From contig JAIQEW010000001.1 of assembly GCA_020073605.1 (NCBI GenBank), positions 186,001 through 250,000 of the forward strand: a stretch of 64,000 nucleotides of DNA, in the 5' to 3' direction. Under the pieces are notes generated by a model, which ran no database searches, had not been told where the DNA came from, and saw only the letters and a list, made by a program, of their open reading frames with translations. Each line of letters starts with the position of its first letter. Within the stretch, counting starts at the first letter, position 1. The stretch comes from Terriglobia bacterium. Its GTDB lineage: Bacteria > Acidobacteriota > Terriglobia > Acidiferrales > UBA7541. Shown here one piece after another: positions 25,504 through 35,200 of this stretch. The position numbers and the translations under genes were made by a program.

Positions 25504-28442
25504 CAGAAGATCGGCCCAATGTTGAAGAAGAATCCGAAATGCGGAAGGCGAAGTGTTTCCATCACGGGAGTCGTCGAGCCCGGCGGCGTGATCTGCGCCT
25601 GGTAGCTGGCCGGGTTCAGTTGATAGCCGAAGTCCACCCGCACCGGCCCGATCGGCGTTGGGTAGCGGATACCGAGACCCACCGTGTGCGAGAAATAGTT
25701 GAGATTGGTCAGCGACGGCGCCTTCCAGGCGAACGAGATGTGCCGTACGTCGCTGTACACATTGCCCCCATCGTAGAAAGCCGTTCCACCGAGTCGGTTC
25801 CCGACGAACGGCAGTTTCATCGGAAAGCGCAGCTCCTGATTGAAGATGAGCAGGCCGAGTCCGCCGATCGGAAAGCCGGTCACCGAATCGCGCGGTCCGG
25901 CCTGGTTCAGTCCAAATCCGCGGAGTGACGTCCCGCCGCCGGCGAAGAAACGCTCCGGCAAGGGAATGTCCAGGTTCGTCGTGGCGCCTTGCGGCTCCTC
26001 CAGCCCGAAGCGCACCGATCTGGCGAAAACGAACGCCCGGCCGAAGGAATAGAACGACGAGTTCTGAAAGAAACCGCGGAAGAAATTGGCGCTTGAGCCG
26101 AGCGTCCTCGCGGCATAGCTCAAGTCGATCGTGTTGAAGGTCCCCCGCGTGGCGGAGCCCGGATCATCGCGGTGGTCGCGCGCGTACGTGATCCCGAAGC
26201 CCGAAACAAGCGTGGGCTGGCTTAGCAGAGGGATCTGCTCCGGGTTGATCGTCTTGCTCAGGTCGGAAGCCTTGACGCGGCGGTAGAAGTAATCATAGAG
26301 CAGCGAACTGGAAGGCGAGAGTTTCTCCACGAGTTGCACCCCACCCTCAAACCGCGTCGATGTGAACGTATTCACGTCCTGCGTTTTGTCCGCATAGCCG
26401 GTAAGCTGCAAGCTGAGGCTTCGCTTTGTGAAGAACTTGTCCGCCGTGTAGCCTAGCCCGACCCGGTACTCGAGCGTGCTGACTCGGGTCTTGAGCGAAA
26501 GAGTGTGCGCTCGCCCGAACATGTTCGCCCTCGCGATTTCGAAAATGCCGCGGGGGCTGGCACCAACCGTGGTGCCGCTGGGATTCGAGCTCCCACCGGC
26601 GATGCGCTGCACTTCGAATCCGAACCCGTAGCCGATCGTGTAGCGCTGGCCTTCCTGAACCTCGACTACGACGGTCTTGTCAGGGTCAGCGCCGCCCGGG
26701 TTCTGCGGCGCGACCTGCACGCGGTTGAACACGCCGAGTTCGTAGAGCTGGCGCTGCGTCTTCGCAACGTCCCCCTCCCGCAATGGCCCCCCGGGTTCGA
26801 TCTCCACCTGCCGGGTGATGATTCCCGGCCGCGTGTATCGATAGCCGGTGAGCAACACCTTCGCGACGTCGATCCTGTCTCCTTCGGTGATGTGATAGGC
26901 GAGACGAACCTCGTTTGGGGTGTCGCCGGGCGAGACCTCCTCGCGAAAGCCGGCCGTGGGAAAGCCCTCGTTGTAGTACAGCGCCAGTATGTTGTTGCGG
27001 TCGCTTGCCACGCCCGCTTCCGAATACGGCTCGCCACGGGTCGATCCTGTCACCGAAAGAAGCTCATCCGTCTTGATCGAGCGATTTCCGTCGATCTGCA
27101 AGCTCGCGATGCGAGTCTGAGGTCCTTCCACGATATGAAATGAGACGAACAGGTTGTTCTTTTTGTCGCGGTAATGATCGTCCACCGCGGAAGTGACCTG
27201 CGCATCGTGAAAACCGTTGGATAGATATAGAGCGCGGATTGAATCCGTGTCGGCCCGCACTAATTGCTGGCTGAACCGGCCGTTCGAGGCGAAGGACGCG
27301 GGCTGGAGTTGGAGGCGGCGGGCGAGCAGTCTTTCTCCGAAATAGTTGTTCCCGTCGAAGGCGACGCCCACGAGACGGAAGCGGTCTCCTCGGGCGATGT
27401 CGTAGGTGATTACACGTTGGCTCCGCTGCTGGTCCTGCTCGGAGCGAACCTTCACGTCCACGTCGAAATATCCCTGGCTCTGGAAATAGTCGCGGACGTT
27501 GCGCCGGCCTTCTTGCAGCAGATCTTCGTCCACGGCCCCTTCCGCGAAAATCGGAAGCAGCTTGCGCCGCCTGCTCGTGCTCAAGCGCGCGCCGCTGACC
27601 TCGACGCGCACCCGCGGTCCCGCGGTCACGGATAGCATCAGCGGCAGGCGATTCGATTTCGGATCGTACGCGCCCGCAGTGATCACGGCGCCGGCGCCCA
27701 GAAAACCCTGGTTCACCAGAAACTTTCTGAGCCTGTCCGAGCCCCGGGAGAGGCGCGCGGCAGTTACCTCGTTCTTGCTTGAAATCTTTGAGTGATGCAG
27801 CAGTTCCCGGTCGGAGTAAGAAGTCTGATTTTCCATGGCAATGTCGCCCACGCGGGCGCGCGGCCCCGGATCGACCGTCACGGTGATGTCCATCTGCCGG
27901 GTGTCCTCATGCGGGCCAAGCTTCCACGTGATCTTGGCCTGATACAATCCGTCGTCGTGCAGCGCGCCCTCAAGCCGGCCGATCGCTTCGCGGAGAGAGC
28001 TATCGCGAAATGGCTCTCCGAGGCCGAGCCGCAACGCCGCGAGTGCCGCAGGTTCCGTCGGAGGCTGCTTCACTCCCTCGACGCGAATCACATTGTTGTA
28101 GAAATTCCGGCGGACCACGAAGTCCACTCGCAAACCATTCGCTCCCGATGCCGCCTCGGCACGTATATCGGAGTAGTCTCCCATGCGATAGAGCAGCCGC
28201 AGGCTGTCGCGTTCCGCAGGAAAGTCAAACGGCTTCCCCACCTCAAGTGGGAGGCTCGGTATCTTTTCCCCAACCGGTTTCCTCGATTCGTCCACTACGC
28301 GAACTTCGGCCACACGCTGGCCCTCCTGCGAACGTGCGGGTGCGGCGGAAAGAAAAACGAAGGCGAGCCAGCCTGCGATCCACGCTGTGGCCCGCGGAGC
28401 GACGGTCGATTGGGAAAACGATGATCTGCGCGGGGTTCTCAT
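25503..28442 (-). CDS. BamA/TamA-family outer-membrane assembly porin
   Basis: 979 residues. A signal peptide (AWIAGWLAFVFLSAAPARSQ) is followed by several POTRA domains (about 45-600, e.g. DGNRSIKTDELLSVTGS, LTGYRYTRPGIITRQVEIEPG) and a C-terminal Omp85 barrel with the VRFGLEEP..LPERFFAGG..SLRGF region. It is longer than E. coli BamA because of extra POTRA material. Linkage to tamB favours a TamA-like job, but size and POTRA number also fit BamA. It is the first gene of the minus-strand operon; the 92-base divergent gap to the ThiF-like gene holds its promoter. Confidence 0.88.
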   Translation of the reverse strand: MRTPRRSSFSQSTVAPRATAWIAGWLAFVFLSAAPARSQEGQRVAEVRVVDESRKPVGEKIPSLPLEVGKPFDFPAERDSLRLLYRMGDYSDIRAEAASGANGLRVDFVVRRNFYNNVIRVEGVKQPPTEPAALAALRLGLGEPFRDSSLREAIGRLEGALHDDGLYQAKITWKLGPHEDTRQMDITVTVDPGPRARVGDIAMENQTSYSDRELLHHSKISSKNEVTAARLSRGSDRLRKFLVNQGFLGAGAVITAGAYDPKSNRLPLMLSVTAGPRVRVEVSGARLSTSRRRKLLPIFAEGAVDEDLLQEGRRNVRDYFQSQGYFDVDVKVRSEQDQQRSQRVITYDIARGDRFRLVGVAFDGNNYFGERLLARRLQLQPASFASNGRFSQQLVRADTDSIRALYLSNGFHDAQVTSAVDDHYRDKKNNLFVSFHIVEGPQTRIASLQIDGNRSIKTDELLSVTGSTRGEPYSEAGVASDRNNILALYYNEGFPTAGFREEVSPGDTPNEVRLAYHITEGDRIDVAKVLLTGYRYTRPGIITRQVEIEPGGPLREGDVAKTQRQLYELGVFNRVQVAPQNPGGADPDKTVVVEVQEGQRYTIGYGFGFEVQRIAGGSSNPSGTTVGASPRGIFEIARANMFGRAHTLSLKTRVSTLEYRVGLGYTADKFFTKRSLSLQLTGYADKTQDVNTFTSTRFEGGVQLVEKLSPSSSLLYDYFYRRVKASDLSKTINPEQIPLLSQPTLVSGFGITYARDHRDDPGSATRGTFNTIDLSYAARTLGSSANFFRGFFQNSSFYSFGRAFVFARSVRFGLEEPQGATTNLDIPLPERFFAGGGTSLRGFGLNQAGPRDSVTGFPIGGLGLLIFNQELRFPMKLPFVGNRLGGTAFYDGGNVYSDVRHISFAWKAPSLTNLNYFSHTVGLGIRYPTPIGPVRVDFGYQLNPASYQAQITPPGSTTPVMETLRLPHFGFFFNIGPIF

Positions 28443-28534
28443 TCGCCGAAGAAGTAAGAAGAGAGGTTAGCATAGCCACGTTGCCTGGTCGGCGCGAAAT
28501 GGCGCTATCATGGGTTGGTACCTGGGAACGCAGG

Positions 28535-29581
28535 ATGAATTCCGAACAACACGAGAAATATTCGCGCCAGATTCTCTTTGCGGGGATCGGCGAGGCGGGG
28601 CAGGAAAAGCTTCTCGGTGCGAGCGCCGTGCTGGTGGGCTGCGGTGCGCTCGGCACCGTCGTTGCGAATCTTCTGGTCCGTGCGGGCCTGGGACACCTCC
28701 GGGTGATCGACCGCGATTTCGTCGAGCTCTCAAATCTTCAGCGTCAGACGCTTTTCGACGAATCCGATGCGCGCGATGCGCTGCCCAAGGCCGTGGCCGC
28801 CGAGCGCCACCTGCGCGCGATCAATTCCGGCGTCGAGGTGGAAGGGATCGTCGCCGATATCACGCCGAAGAATGCTGCTGAGCTCCTTTCGGGCTTCCCA
28901 GTGATCCTCGATGGAACGGATAATTTCGAGACTCGGCTGCTGGTGAACGACGCGGCGATCTCCATGGGCATACCGTGGATCTATGCGGCGGCGGTCGGCA
29001 GCTACGGCGTGACGATGACGATTCGGCCCGGCGAGACGGCCTGCCTCGCTTGCCTCATGGAAAGCGGCGAAGATTCCGCAGCCATCGCCGCCACGATTGG
29101 CAACGAAGTCACCTGCGATACGGCCGGCGTGCTGAATGCCGCTGCGGGCGTGATCGCTGCAATCGAGGCGGCGGAAGCAACGAAACTCCTGGCAGGGCTG
29201 CCGGAAGCGCTCCATGGGCGCCTGGTTTCGTGCGACGTGTGGACTGGGAAATTCCAATCCATCCGCGTGGCTCGCAATCCCGGCTGTCGCGCCTGCGCGC
29301 GTCGTGAATTCGCATTCCTTGCGGGCGATGCGCAGCCGCATATCACGATGTGCGGGCGCGATTCGGTGCAGATTCACGAGCGCAGCCGGCGGCTCGATCT
29401 CGGTGAACTCGGCCGGCGCCTCGCCCCGGCCGCAGCAGAAGTCCGCAACAACGACTTTCTCCTCCGGTTTCGCATTCCTCCCTACGAATTGACCGTGTTC
29501 GCGGACGGTCGCGCCATCGTGAAAGGCACGAAGGACCCCGCAGTCGCACGATCGCTATACGCTCGCTATATCGGCGCGTAA
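28535..29581 (+). CDS. ThiF/MoeB/HesA-family E1-like adenylyltransferase
   Basis: 348 residues. It has KYSRQILFAGIGEAGQEKL, the nucleotide loop GCGALGT near residue 35, LSNLQRQTLF, GTDNFETR and two CxxC pairs (CLACL near 170 and CRAC near 250) that bind structural zinc. It adenylates the C-terminus of a ubiquitin-like sulfur carrier (ThiS or MoaD) for thiamine or molybdopterin synthesis. The C-terminal 90 residues resemble a small extra beta-grasp-like segment (MCGRDSVQIHE..ELTVFADGRAIVKGT), so a fusion is possible. The ATG at 28535 starts the domain. modBC and thiC lie in the same window but are not adjacent. Confidence 0.87.
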   Translation: MNSEQHEKYSRQILFAGIGEAGQEKLLGASAVLVGCGALGTVVANLLVRAGLGHLRVIDRDFVELSNLQRQTLFDESDARDALPKAVAAERHLRAINSGVEVEGIVADITPKNAAELLSGFPVILDGTDNFETRLLVNDAAISMGIPWIYAAAVGSYGVTMTIRPGETACLACLMESGEDSAAIAATIGNEVTCDTAGVLNAAAGVIAAIEAAEATKLLAGLPEALHGRLVSCDVWTGKFQSIRVARNPGCRACARREFAFLAGDAQPHITMCGRDSVQIHERSRRLDLGELGRRLAPAAAEVRNNDFLLRFRIPPYELTVFADGRAIVKGTKDPAVARSLYARYIGA

Positions 29582-29606
29582 GAAGATCCCTATAATCTGT
29601 GTGGAG

Positions 29607-29951
29607 TTAGCCGGCGAAGCGGCGGAGGGCGGACTGCCGCATCGCGGCCCGGTCGATATTCTCGCGGCAGTTCATCAGCGTGAGGAGCGTGCTCAAGATT
29701 CGCGCCTTGGTTTCGTCGGTCATGGGAAAACCGCTCGTGGCCACGTGAACCAGCGTTTCTCCGCGCGCGGCAATCAGCTGGATGCACTCGAGCTGCCGCT
29801 CATGGCTGGCGTTGCCGAGCGCCGTGTCGCGGCGCATCTCTGCACATTCCTGCTCGATGAAAAGAGTGAAATGCAGCACGCATTTCCGTTCCGCGGCGAG
29901 TCCCGCTGGCACCGCGGCCTTGCATCCTTTTGCAGAGCAGGTATCTGGCAC
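29607..29951 (-). CDS. Cys-containing conserved hypothetical protein
   Basis: 114 residues. Four or more Cys: CSAKGC near the start, ERKCVLHF, EQECAEMRR and LECIQL, then a helical C-terminus (DETKARILSTLLTLMNCRENIDRA). GTG 29951 is preferred since AGGAAAGG lies just upstream; GTG 30005 would add 18 residues. The codon pattern matches neighbours, and the opposite-strand frame has no family signal. No family was recognised. The Cys spacing could suggest metal binding. It is convergent with the ThiF-like gene. Confidence 0.6.
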   Translation of the reverse strand: MPDTCSAKGCKAAVPAGLAAERKCVLHFTLFIEQECAEMRRDTALGNASHERQLECIQLIAARGETLVHVATSGFPMTDETKARILSTLLTLMNCRENIDRAAMRQSALRRFAG

Positions 29952-30081
29952 GAGCCTTTCCTGGCGAGCTATTGTTTTGTAGCATCTCCCGTCCCCGATT
30001 TCCACAGCGGGGTCGCGCCTTGCCGCTTATCCGATAGCACCGCGTTCGCGACCGAGGCGGAGTAACGCGAACGCCCGGAAG

Positions 30082-31566
30082 TCACTGCGCCGGCTGCGGG
30101 ACGTGTTCGCCGGGGTGAAATTCAGTCCAGGGCCCTGCGTTCATATCCCGCAGGACGGGCGATTGCCAGGAAAATTCCGGGTGGGCATCGAGAAACTTCG
30201 CCGCGTCGAAATTGATTCCGCAGGGATGGCCGATCCTGGCGATGAAACCCATCGCTTCCGCGAGACGGCTGTCGATCACCTTCCCCTGGACCGCTCCATA
30301 GGGATCGTAGGGCGGCGCGCTCGATCCCGGCAGAGTTTCCGCCGTCGTATCGCCGTGGCCACAAAGCGTCCGGCGGTTCGCGCCTGACTTCTTGGCGTAC
30401 GTATCGTAGTGATCGGATAGAAAGACCTCGGCGAATGCCGTATCGATCTTGCCCTTGTTGCCGTTCAGGAGCTGATCCCAGCGAATGCGGCGGGCGTTGG
30501 GTCCGCTGGCGGAGTTGGAGGGATCAAACGTGGTTTCATCCTTTGTGACATCGGGATCGCTCGGGAAGTTTGCACCGGCAAAGTATCCGTCCTTCGTGCG
30601 CGAGAGCTTCGTGTGCTTCAGGCCCAGCTCGAATCGCGCGATTTCGCCGGTCTTGCGATCTCCGAGCAGCCAGTCGTTGGCGTAGCCGCCGTTGTTTCCA
30701 TCGATCATGATCTTCACGTAGTCGTCGATGGAGCCCGCGTATTGCATGGCCTTGCGGGCCCGAATGAACTCCGGCTTGCCGTTCGGGTCCCATCCGTGAA
30801 AATTCGCGATAGTAGTTTCGGTGATCATCAGACCGGCGGAATTGACGCCGAAGTCGTCGTCGCTCACGATCACGCCGGGAAGGCCATCCATCAAAATGTG
30901 ATAACCGCCCTGCGGGACCATGTCGAAAATAATCCGCCAGCGCGAGCCTTCGCTGTAGGTCGTCCAGTTGCTATGAGCCATCACGATCTGATGATCTTTC
31001 GTCCAACTGCCGGTGGCGACGAACGCGCTGCAATGGCCCTCGCCTGAGGAAAGCGCCGCGTTCGCCGTCCGCGTCTGCGAATCAAGCCACGGCACGTAGT
31101 AATCGCCCAGTTCGGCAAACGCGTTGAGCGCGACGATGTCGTCCAGATCGAGCTTCGTCTTTTTCGCGTCAAGGCCGTCTACGATCCCCTGTAGCTCGGC
31201 TTGGTATTCGGGATCGATCTTGGGCCAGAGCATCTGGCGAGCCGCGCGCCTGAAAAATTCCCAGTCGCGGCCGCTGTCGCGCGTCAATTCCAGGCGAATC
31301 ACGCCAAAGAAGTCCGCAATTTCGGCGGCGAGCAGGTAGCCGTGCTGGTAGCCGATATCGTGCGGCGTGCCTTCGAGGTGAACGTAATTCCACCCGCCGC
31401 GCTCGAAGCGGTAGCCCTTGTCCTGGGTGGTTTCAACAAAGCTGTCTTGGGTGCGCGACGCAGGTGCAGCTTCCGGGCGAGCCGCTCGCGCGATCTGCCG
31501 CGGGGCGCCCCCGGCGAGCTGCGTCAAAAGGAGCAAAATCGCCAGGATCGATCTCAAAATTCGCAT
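30082..31566 (-). CDS. Secreted C45-like Ntn hydrolase (acyltransferase / phospholipase B-like)
   Basis: 494 residues with a signal peptide (ILRSILAILLLLTQLAGGA). The fold is indicated by LEGTPHDIGYQHGYLLAAE, the candidate nucleophile C179 in GEGHCSAFVATG, then VMAHSNWTTY and DFGVNSAGLMITETT. In this superfamily the chain cleaves itself before the nucleophilic Cys, making it N-terminal. Members hydrolyse amide or acyl bonds; the substrate is unknown. ATG 31566 is set by GAGGGG 7 bases upstream; the TTG at 31581 overlaps that Shine-Dalgarno and is rejected. Confidence 0.82.
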   Translation of the reverse strand: MRILRSILAILLLLTQLAGGAPRQIARAARPEAAPASRTQDSFVETTQDKGYRFERGGWNYVHLEGTPHDIGYQHGYLLAAEIADFFGVIRLELTRDSGRDWEFFRRAARQMLWPKIDPEYQAELQGIVDGLDAKKTKLDLDDIVALNAFAELGDYYVPWLDSQTRTANAALSSGEGHCSAFVATGSWTKDHQIVMAHSNWTTYSEGSRWRIIFDMVPQGGYHILMDGLPGVIVSDDDFGVNSAGLMITETTIANFHGWDPNGKPEFIRARKAMQYAGSIDDYVKIMIDGNNGGYANDWLLGDRKTGEIARFELGLKHTKLSRTKDGYFAGANFPSDPDVTKDETTFDPSNSASGPNARRIRWDQLLNGNKGKIDTAFAEVFLSDHYDTYAKKSGANRRTLCGHGDTTAETLPGSSAPPYDPYGAVQGKVIDSRLAEAMGFIARIGHPCGINFDAAKFLDAHPEFSWQSPVLRDMNAGPWTEFHPGEHVPQPAQ

Positions 31567-31676
31567 GCGTGATCCCCTCAAATTAGCTGCTCTTCATGTT
31601 TTCGAGCATCGTCACTCAAGCGTCCATCTTAGGCAGGCCAGTGCGCAGGCGCAAGGGCTCCACTTGGTGGACTTTT

Positions 31677-31699
31677 GCGGGCGCCGGGCTAGCGCCCGC
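31677..31699. other. GC-rich hairpin without T-run
   Basis: A perfect 8-bp stem GCGGGCGC / GCGCCCGC with loop CGGGCTA lies in the 190-base gap between the DUF4282 gene and the C45-like gene. On neither strand is it followed by a U-tract, so it is not a classical terminator. It could be an mRNA end hairpin for the upstream DUF4282 transcript or a dispersed palindrome. Confidence 0.4.
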
Positions 31700-31756
31700 G
31701 CGGGCACGATGCTTCCCAAGGCTGCGAAGTGGCGACTGGTGCGCGAAGTTTGGCAG

Positions 31757-32059
31757 CTAGGTGCGCTGGGCCGCTTCCCGGTCGGGTGCAATCGCTTCCG
31801 CCATGCGGAAGACTGCCGCGAGCACCTCGAGCACGACGCGGCAATAGAGAATCCAGAAAAAGTATCCGGCGACGGCCCCAAGAATCGCGAGCAATCCCTG
31901 CACCGGCGCCTGCTGGAAGGCCAGCACCACCCAGGCGACTCCGGCGATCAGCCCGACGAGCAGGTGCAACGAGTAGAGAAACTTCAGCATCCGCGGCGTT
32001 GCATACGAGCGGAACGAGAAATCCATCAGTCCTTCCCACATACCTTTAGCTTCGGGCAT
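31757..32059 (-). CDS. DUF4282 small membrane protein
   Basis: 100 residues. An N-terminal amphipathic part (LMDFSFRSYATPRMLKFLY) is followed by two TM segments (LHLLVGLIAGVAWVVLAFQ and LLAILGAVAGYFFWILYCRVVLE) and a short charged tail. This matches DUF4282 architecture. GAGGAGG precedes the ATG at 32059. The function of the family is unknown. Longer frames from 32257 are leader sequence. Confidence 0.82.
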   Translation of the reverse strand: MPEAKGMWEGLMDFSFRSYATPRMLKFLYSLHLLVGLIAGVAWVVLAFQQAPVQGLLAILGAVAGYFFWILYCRVVLEVLAAVFRMAEAIAPDREAAQRT

Positions 32060-32272
32060 TGAATGCCTCCTCTGATGGACTGGGTTCCAACAGTATAAAC
32101 GAGCGGGGCTTAGCGCGAACCGCGGGAGATTTGGGGCGATATCGCAAATCATATCTGCGCCTGTGTCCAACAACTGATTGAAAACCGAGGGGCGACTCAG
32201 GCTAGTATAGGCGCCGGTGTGGGTGTGAGTTTTCAGGCTCCGAACAGGCCGCCGCACGCGAAGCGAATAATC

Positions 32273-35200
32273 ATGATCTTGAAGTTCGGCACGCGGACTA
32301 CTGCCCCGGCGGTCATTCTGTGTCTATGTTTATTCGCGTGCGCTGGGGCGCGGGCCGCAACCGGGGGAAGCATTTCCGGTACGGTGATGGATCAGAGCGG
32401 CGCCGTGATCCCCGGCGCCAGCCTTGCCCTGGTGAACCTCGACCTGGCGACCGGATACAAGACGACGACCAACGCTCAGGGGTTCTATTCGTTCCCTACC
32501 CTTCCCGTGGGGCGGTACGAGCTCACGATCGAAGCCGCGGGATTCAAGACACAGAAAAAAACGGGGCTGGTGGTTGACACGGACGCCGCAGTCCGCGTGG
32601 ACGCAGCATTGGAAATAGGCGAACGGAGCGAGACGGTCACGGTATCGGCCACGCTGGCGGAGACGCAGGTGCAGGTCGAAACCGCCGCGACCCACCTTGG
32701 AGAAGTAGTCTCGAACACTCAGATGACTGCGCTGCCCCTGAACGGGCGCAGTTACACCGACTTGCTGCCGATCCAACCGGGCGTAATCCCGATCACCACG
32801 CTGAAGTCCAATTCCGTGATCATGGCGGGAGTCACAGGGGCGATCTCACCGTCGGGCGACCTGAACCCCGGAAACATGTCGATCGACGGCCAGCGGGAAT
32901 CCTCGAACGGCTTCATGGTCAACGGCATCGACGTGCAGGAGCACATGAACGGCGGGACGTCGATCATTCCGAATCTCGATTCGATCGACGAATTTCGCGT
33001 GCTGACGAACAACTTCGACCCGGAATACGGCAACTACAACGGCGGAATGATCAACGTCATCAGCAAGTCCGGCAGCGACGCCCTCCATGGAAACGCGTTC
33101 GAGTTCCTGCGCAACACAGTGCTGGACGCGAAAAACTACTTCGCGGATTCGCGCGGTGTTTTCCGCCAGAACCAGTTCGGCGGCACGCTGGGAGGCCCCA
33201 TCAGGCGGCAGAAGGTCTTTTTCTTCGGGGACTATCAGGGAACGCGCACGAATCAGGGCGTAACCACGCCGCGGATCTCGGTTCCATCCGTTCAGGACCG
33301 CACAGGCAATCTGAGTGACGTGCCCCTGACTGGGAGCGTCAGCGGGCCATACCTCGCCAATCTGCTTACCCAAAAGCTGGGCTACCCAGTTACTCAGGGC
33401 GAGTCATACTCATCTGTGTTTCCGGGTGGTGTGATCCCGATGAGCGCATGGTCCGCGCCCGCTCAGCAATTGCTGCAATACATTCCGAAGCCGAATATTG
33501 CCGGCACGAATCTGTTTTCCACGTCCGCCTCGGCGAAAACCGTCCGCGACGACAAACTCTCCGGCCGCGTCGACGCCAATAGCCGCTGGGGCCAACTCTC
33601 CGCCTACTATTTTTTCGACGACTACCGATTGGACGATCCGTATCCGGGCCAGCAGGGCGGCGCGAGCGTGCCCGGATTCGACGCGCTGACCATCGGCCGG
33701 GCGCAAATGGTGTCACTGAGCGATACGAAAGTCTTCTGGGGCAACACCGTGAATGAGTTTCACCTCGGATTCATCCGCAACGCGAACAAGATCGGCGAGC
33801 CGCACGGCGGCCTCGGCGTGAGCCTCGCGTCGCAAGGATTTGAAACGGCGCCGGGCACGCCGACGGGCATATTCGTGCAGGCACCGCAGTTCGAAGGCGT
33901 TGAAAACATTTCGTTCAATGCTTTCGCGATGGGCATGACGATCACGAACACCGATCAGAAGAACAACACGCTGTACCTGGGCGACACCGTTTCGAAGGAG
34001 TTCGGCCGGCACACGATCAAATTCGGCGGGCAATTCCACACCGATCAGGTCAACGAGCATCCGAATGCCACGTTCAATGGAACGTTCAATTTTCACGGCA
34101 CAGAGACAGGCTCGGACTTCGCCGATTTCCTGCTGGGCGTTCCGAGCAATTTCACGCAATCGTCAGGCGCGCCTTTCTATCTGCGCAACCGATATTCCGG
34201 ATTCTTTGTGCAGGATAGCCTGCGCGCGCGAAGTGATCTCACCGTCAACTTCGGCGTTCGCTGGGATCTGATCATGCCCTGGTGGGAAAAGTTCAATCAA
34301 CTTCAGACCGTGGTGCCCGGAATGCAGTCGGTCCTTTACCCGGGAGCACCGAGCGGATTCGTCGTCGCGGGCGACCCCGGAATTCCCTCGACGCTTTCGC
34401 CATCCAAGTATCACAACTTCGCTCCAAGAATTGGCGCGGCGTACTCGCCGCGGTTCGAGCACGGATTCCTCAGGCTCGTTTTCGGCGAAGGCGGGAAGAG
34501 CAGCATCCGTGCGAGCTACGGGATGTTCTACACGGCGTTTCCGGGATTGTCGGCGGGAATCATGTACGCCGTTCCACCGTTCGGATACAACTATCTGAGC
34601 CCCAAGCCGCCGCTATTCGCCACGCCGTTCATCAACGCCGGCGACGGGACGAACAACGGGCAACGCTTTCCATTCCCTTTCCCGCCTCACAACGTCTCGG
34701 CGAGGAACCCCGATACGTCAACCGACTGGGCGAATTTCATCCCGATCAGCGCCGATCCGTACTTCTATTACCGCAATGGCGTGCCGTACACCGAAAATTA
34801 CATGCTTTCGTTCCAACGGCAGCTCACGAAGGCCGTGCTGCTGACGATGAGCTATGTCGGGAATCAGGGCCATCACATTCTCGTGCTCATGCCGACAAAC
34901 ACCGGCGATCCTCGACTGTGCCTCAGCCTTCCGGGGTGCGGGCCTTTCGGCGAAGACGGCACTTACACGAACGCGTCGGACGAAATCATGCAGGGCACGC
35001 GGGGGCCCCTGGGATCGAATTTCGGTGCGATGACGGCTCAGCGAACCATCGGGAATTCGAATTACAATGCGCTCGAGACCAACCTCCGCTACGCCGGCCG
35101 GCGGACGAACCTTCTGCTGTCCTACACCTATGGCAAGTCGATCGATCAAGCGTCGAACATCGGCGAGCAGATCAATCCGTCTGATCCGCGGCTCAGCCGC

